Shown: positions 62,511 to 64,000 of the stretch, in pieces
Layout of the letters: the number at the start of each line of letters is the position of its first letter
Position numbering within the stretch: position 1 is the first letter of the stretch
Assembly (NCBI RefSeq): GCF_037038585.1
Contig: NC_092525.1
Coordinates: forward strand, 23,766,867 to 23,830,866
Direction of reading: 5' to 3'
DNA length: 64,000 nt
From: Patagioenas fasciata
Lineage: Eukaryota > Chordata > Aves > Columbiformes > Columbidae
Translations under genes and position numbers: made by a program
The notes under the pieces: model-generated
Told to the model about the DNA's origin: nothing
The model's database searches: none
The model's input: the letters and a program-made list of their open reading frames with translations, nothing else

Positions 62511-64000
62511 GTCTTCCCTTCCTAGCCATTTTAGGATATAGTGTAGCTCCAAAAGGATCAGAGCTGGGCAAAGGCTCTTCAGTTCCCATCTGCTAGACCT
62601 GGAGTGCTGTAGGTGGCACTCAGTGGCTCAGGGTGGGGTTCAGCTCTGCAATGCCCAAGTGCAGACCAGCAAATCTTCTCCCTGTAAGCACAAAATTGAG
62701 GACTAGCCTCCTACCAGCAGGCTATCCCAAACATATGAGACTTTTCTGAGCTTAAGAAAGAAAAGACAGATGTATGCTAGCAGTGGAGTTGTGCTTCATG
62801 AGCTGCCTCCAAGGCCCCACTGCTCTGCAGGGTTCCCTGCTTCAAATGGTATGATTATTGGACATCATTATTTTGTCATCAGTTCACAAAGTTACTGCAG
62901 CTCCCTCTCCCTCAAGGCCAGAGGTGAATGCGTTCTCCAAGACCAGCTTTCAAGGCAGCGGTCCATGTATAAACAGCAGCGCTACCTACAAATTCATTGT
63001 GAGACAAGTCTCCCAGCACCTTCGCATTTGCTCTGTTAAACAAGCCCCAGTGGTCCAAGGAAAGCCACGCCAGTCTCTAGGATGTAGCTGTATGCGATGA
63101 GCTGCTTTATAACTTCATTGCCAGCCATCCCTATTTTGACTTACCTCCGCTCTCCTTCCTGTCCACTCGTTCTGTTTGTCATGCCGCAAGGTTGGCGCAT
63201 GTACTGCCTGTGATGGGCTGCAATGGTGCGAAAGCTTTGTCCCATGTTGGAGCATCTGCTGACCTTACCTGAAATCAAAGGGGTTGTCGATGAGGAGGGG
63301 ATTCAGGAAGGAAATGAATTGACATTTCAGCTCCTCCCCGTTACACTGGGTGACTGACTTTGTGAGCACTGGGAGAATTAGTGGTTAGTGAATTGTCAAA
63401 AAGCACTGCAGTCCAGGCAACACCTGGGGAGCTGAGACCGTGGTGGCAGTGGTGGGCTTTTCGCCAGGAGGGGTGTATCATCGATATTGGTATCACGGTG
63501 TTGCTTTCTTGAATGAAGCCCTGCAGTATTTGAGATCTGAGACTTGGCAGATGCCCATTCCCAGTGTAGCTGGATTGCTGATCAGTTCTGCGAACCTGGG
63601 CTGCTGTCACCCACTGTAATTCAGTGTCCAGCACAGCTCTTGCCTTGTGGCTTCTGGGTAGCCCTTGCATGAGTCTGGGGAGCAACTTGGCTGTCGGAAA
63701 TAAAAGCATCACTTGTGTGTCAGGGTGAGGGCTGGGTCATTTTCTGCCTTGTTACACATTTACCAAAGGCTCTTCACTCTTGTGTTGTAGAGCGCTTGCC
63801 CATCTCTTACTCCCTGGAGCATGAGTGCCTTGGGTTGGAGGGTTCCTGGGCAATAGGAAGCAGGGGCAGCGCTGTTTTCTGCCTGCTGCCTGTCTCTGAG
63901 GCTCTGGAGGGCAGTGTCTGAGCAGAGTCCAGGTCGTTTCCCTGAGTGCTGCTTCTAAAACACAGCCTGGAGTGGATGCTGAACACAAATACAGCTGGTG

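Larger units (their letters stand above)
60282..64000 (+). other. PACS2: PACS2 intron 18, 5' part (at least 3.7 kb)
   Basis: I searched this stretch by eye for the next family exon (SPDEE..QKFIPF) and did not find it. It holds a CR1-like fragment at 61155-61197 and a 12-nt T tract at 62499-62510. The open frames here, up to 123 codons, have no recognisable domain. Confidence 0.75.

Noticed and set aside
63280-63325. Possible next PACS2 exon (frame containing DEEGIQEGNE)
   Set aside because: It does not match the expected SPDEE..QKFIPF sequence and lacks a phase-consistent acceptor.

Overview
This is a vertebrate nuclear genomic window, most probably from a bird; another sauropsid such as a crocodilian or turtle cannot be excluded. 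The evidence is multi-exon genes with GT-AG introns, a CpG-island promoter, decayed CR1-like LINE tails as the only recognisable interspersed repeats, no Alu or L1, and compact introns. It is a eukaryotic two-gene locus. There are no operons, CRISPR arrays, phage elements or prokaryotic mobile elements, and I found no new multi-gene system.

The window holds two genes arranged head to head. On the minus strand, SEC22B (positions 7110 down to 1055) is complete: five coding exons give an uninterrupted 215-residue R-SNARE with a longin domain. On the plus strand, PACS2 starts at 7573 and leaves the window unfinished. Eighteen coding exons (7573-60281) join in phase to 658 codons plus 2 nt, about three quarters of the protein. 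The C-terminal exons lie to the right of position 64000. The two start codons are 462 bp apart inside one CpG island (about 6750-7770). That interval holds a degenerate tandem array of CACCC/GC boxes, an E-box, ETS-like sites and a palindrome, and no TATA box, so it looks like a shared bidirectional promoter.

Layout: 1-1054 SEC22B 3' UTR or flank; 1055-7110 SEC22B; 7111-7572 shared promoter; 7573-7700 PACS2 exon 1; 7701-32705 a 25-kb first intron with a few repeats and one CpG-dense patch; 32706-60281 PACS2 exons 2-18, separated by introns of 0.5-4 kb; 60282-64000 start of PACS2 intron 18, where I see no exon.

Both products act in the early secretory pathway. SEC22B drives ER-Golgi membrane fusion and supports ER contact sites. 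PACS2 sorts acidic-cluster cargo between ER, TGN and endosomes and maintains ER-mitochondria contacts. In human the two genes lie on different chromosomes, so this adjacency with a shared promoter is the most notable property of the window. Gene assignments rest on comparison with remembered family sequences. Splice junctions were placed by reading frame, phase and GT/AG signals.
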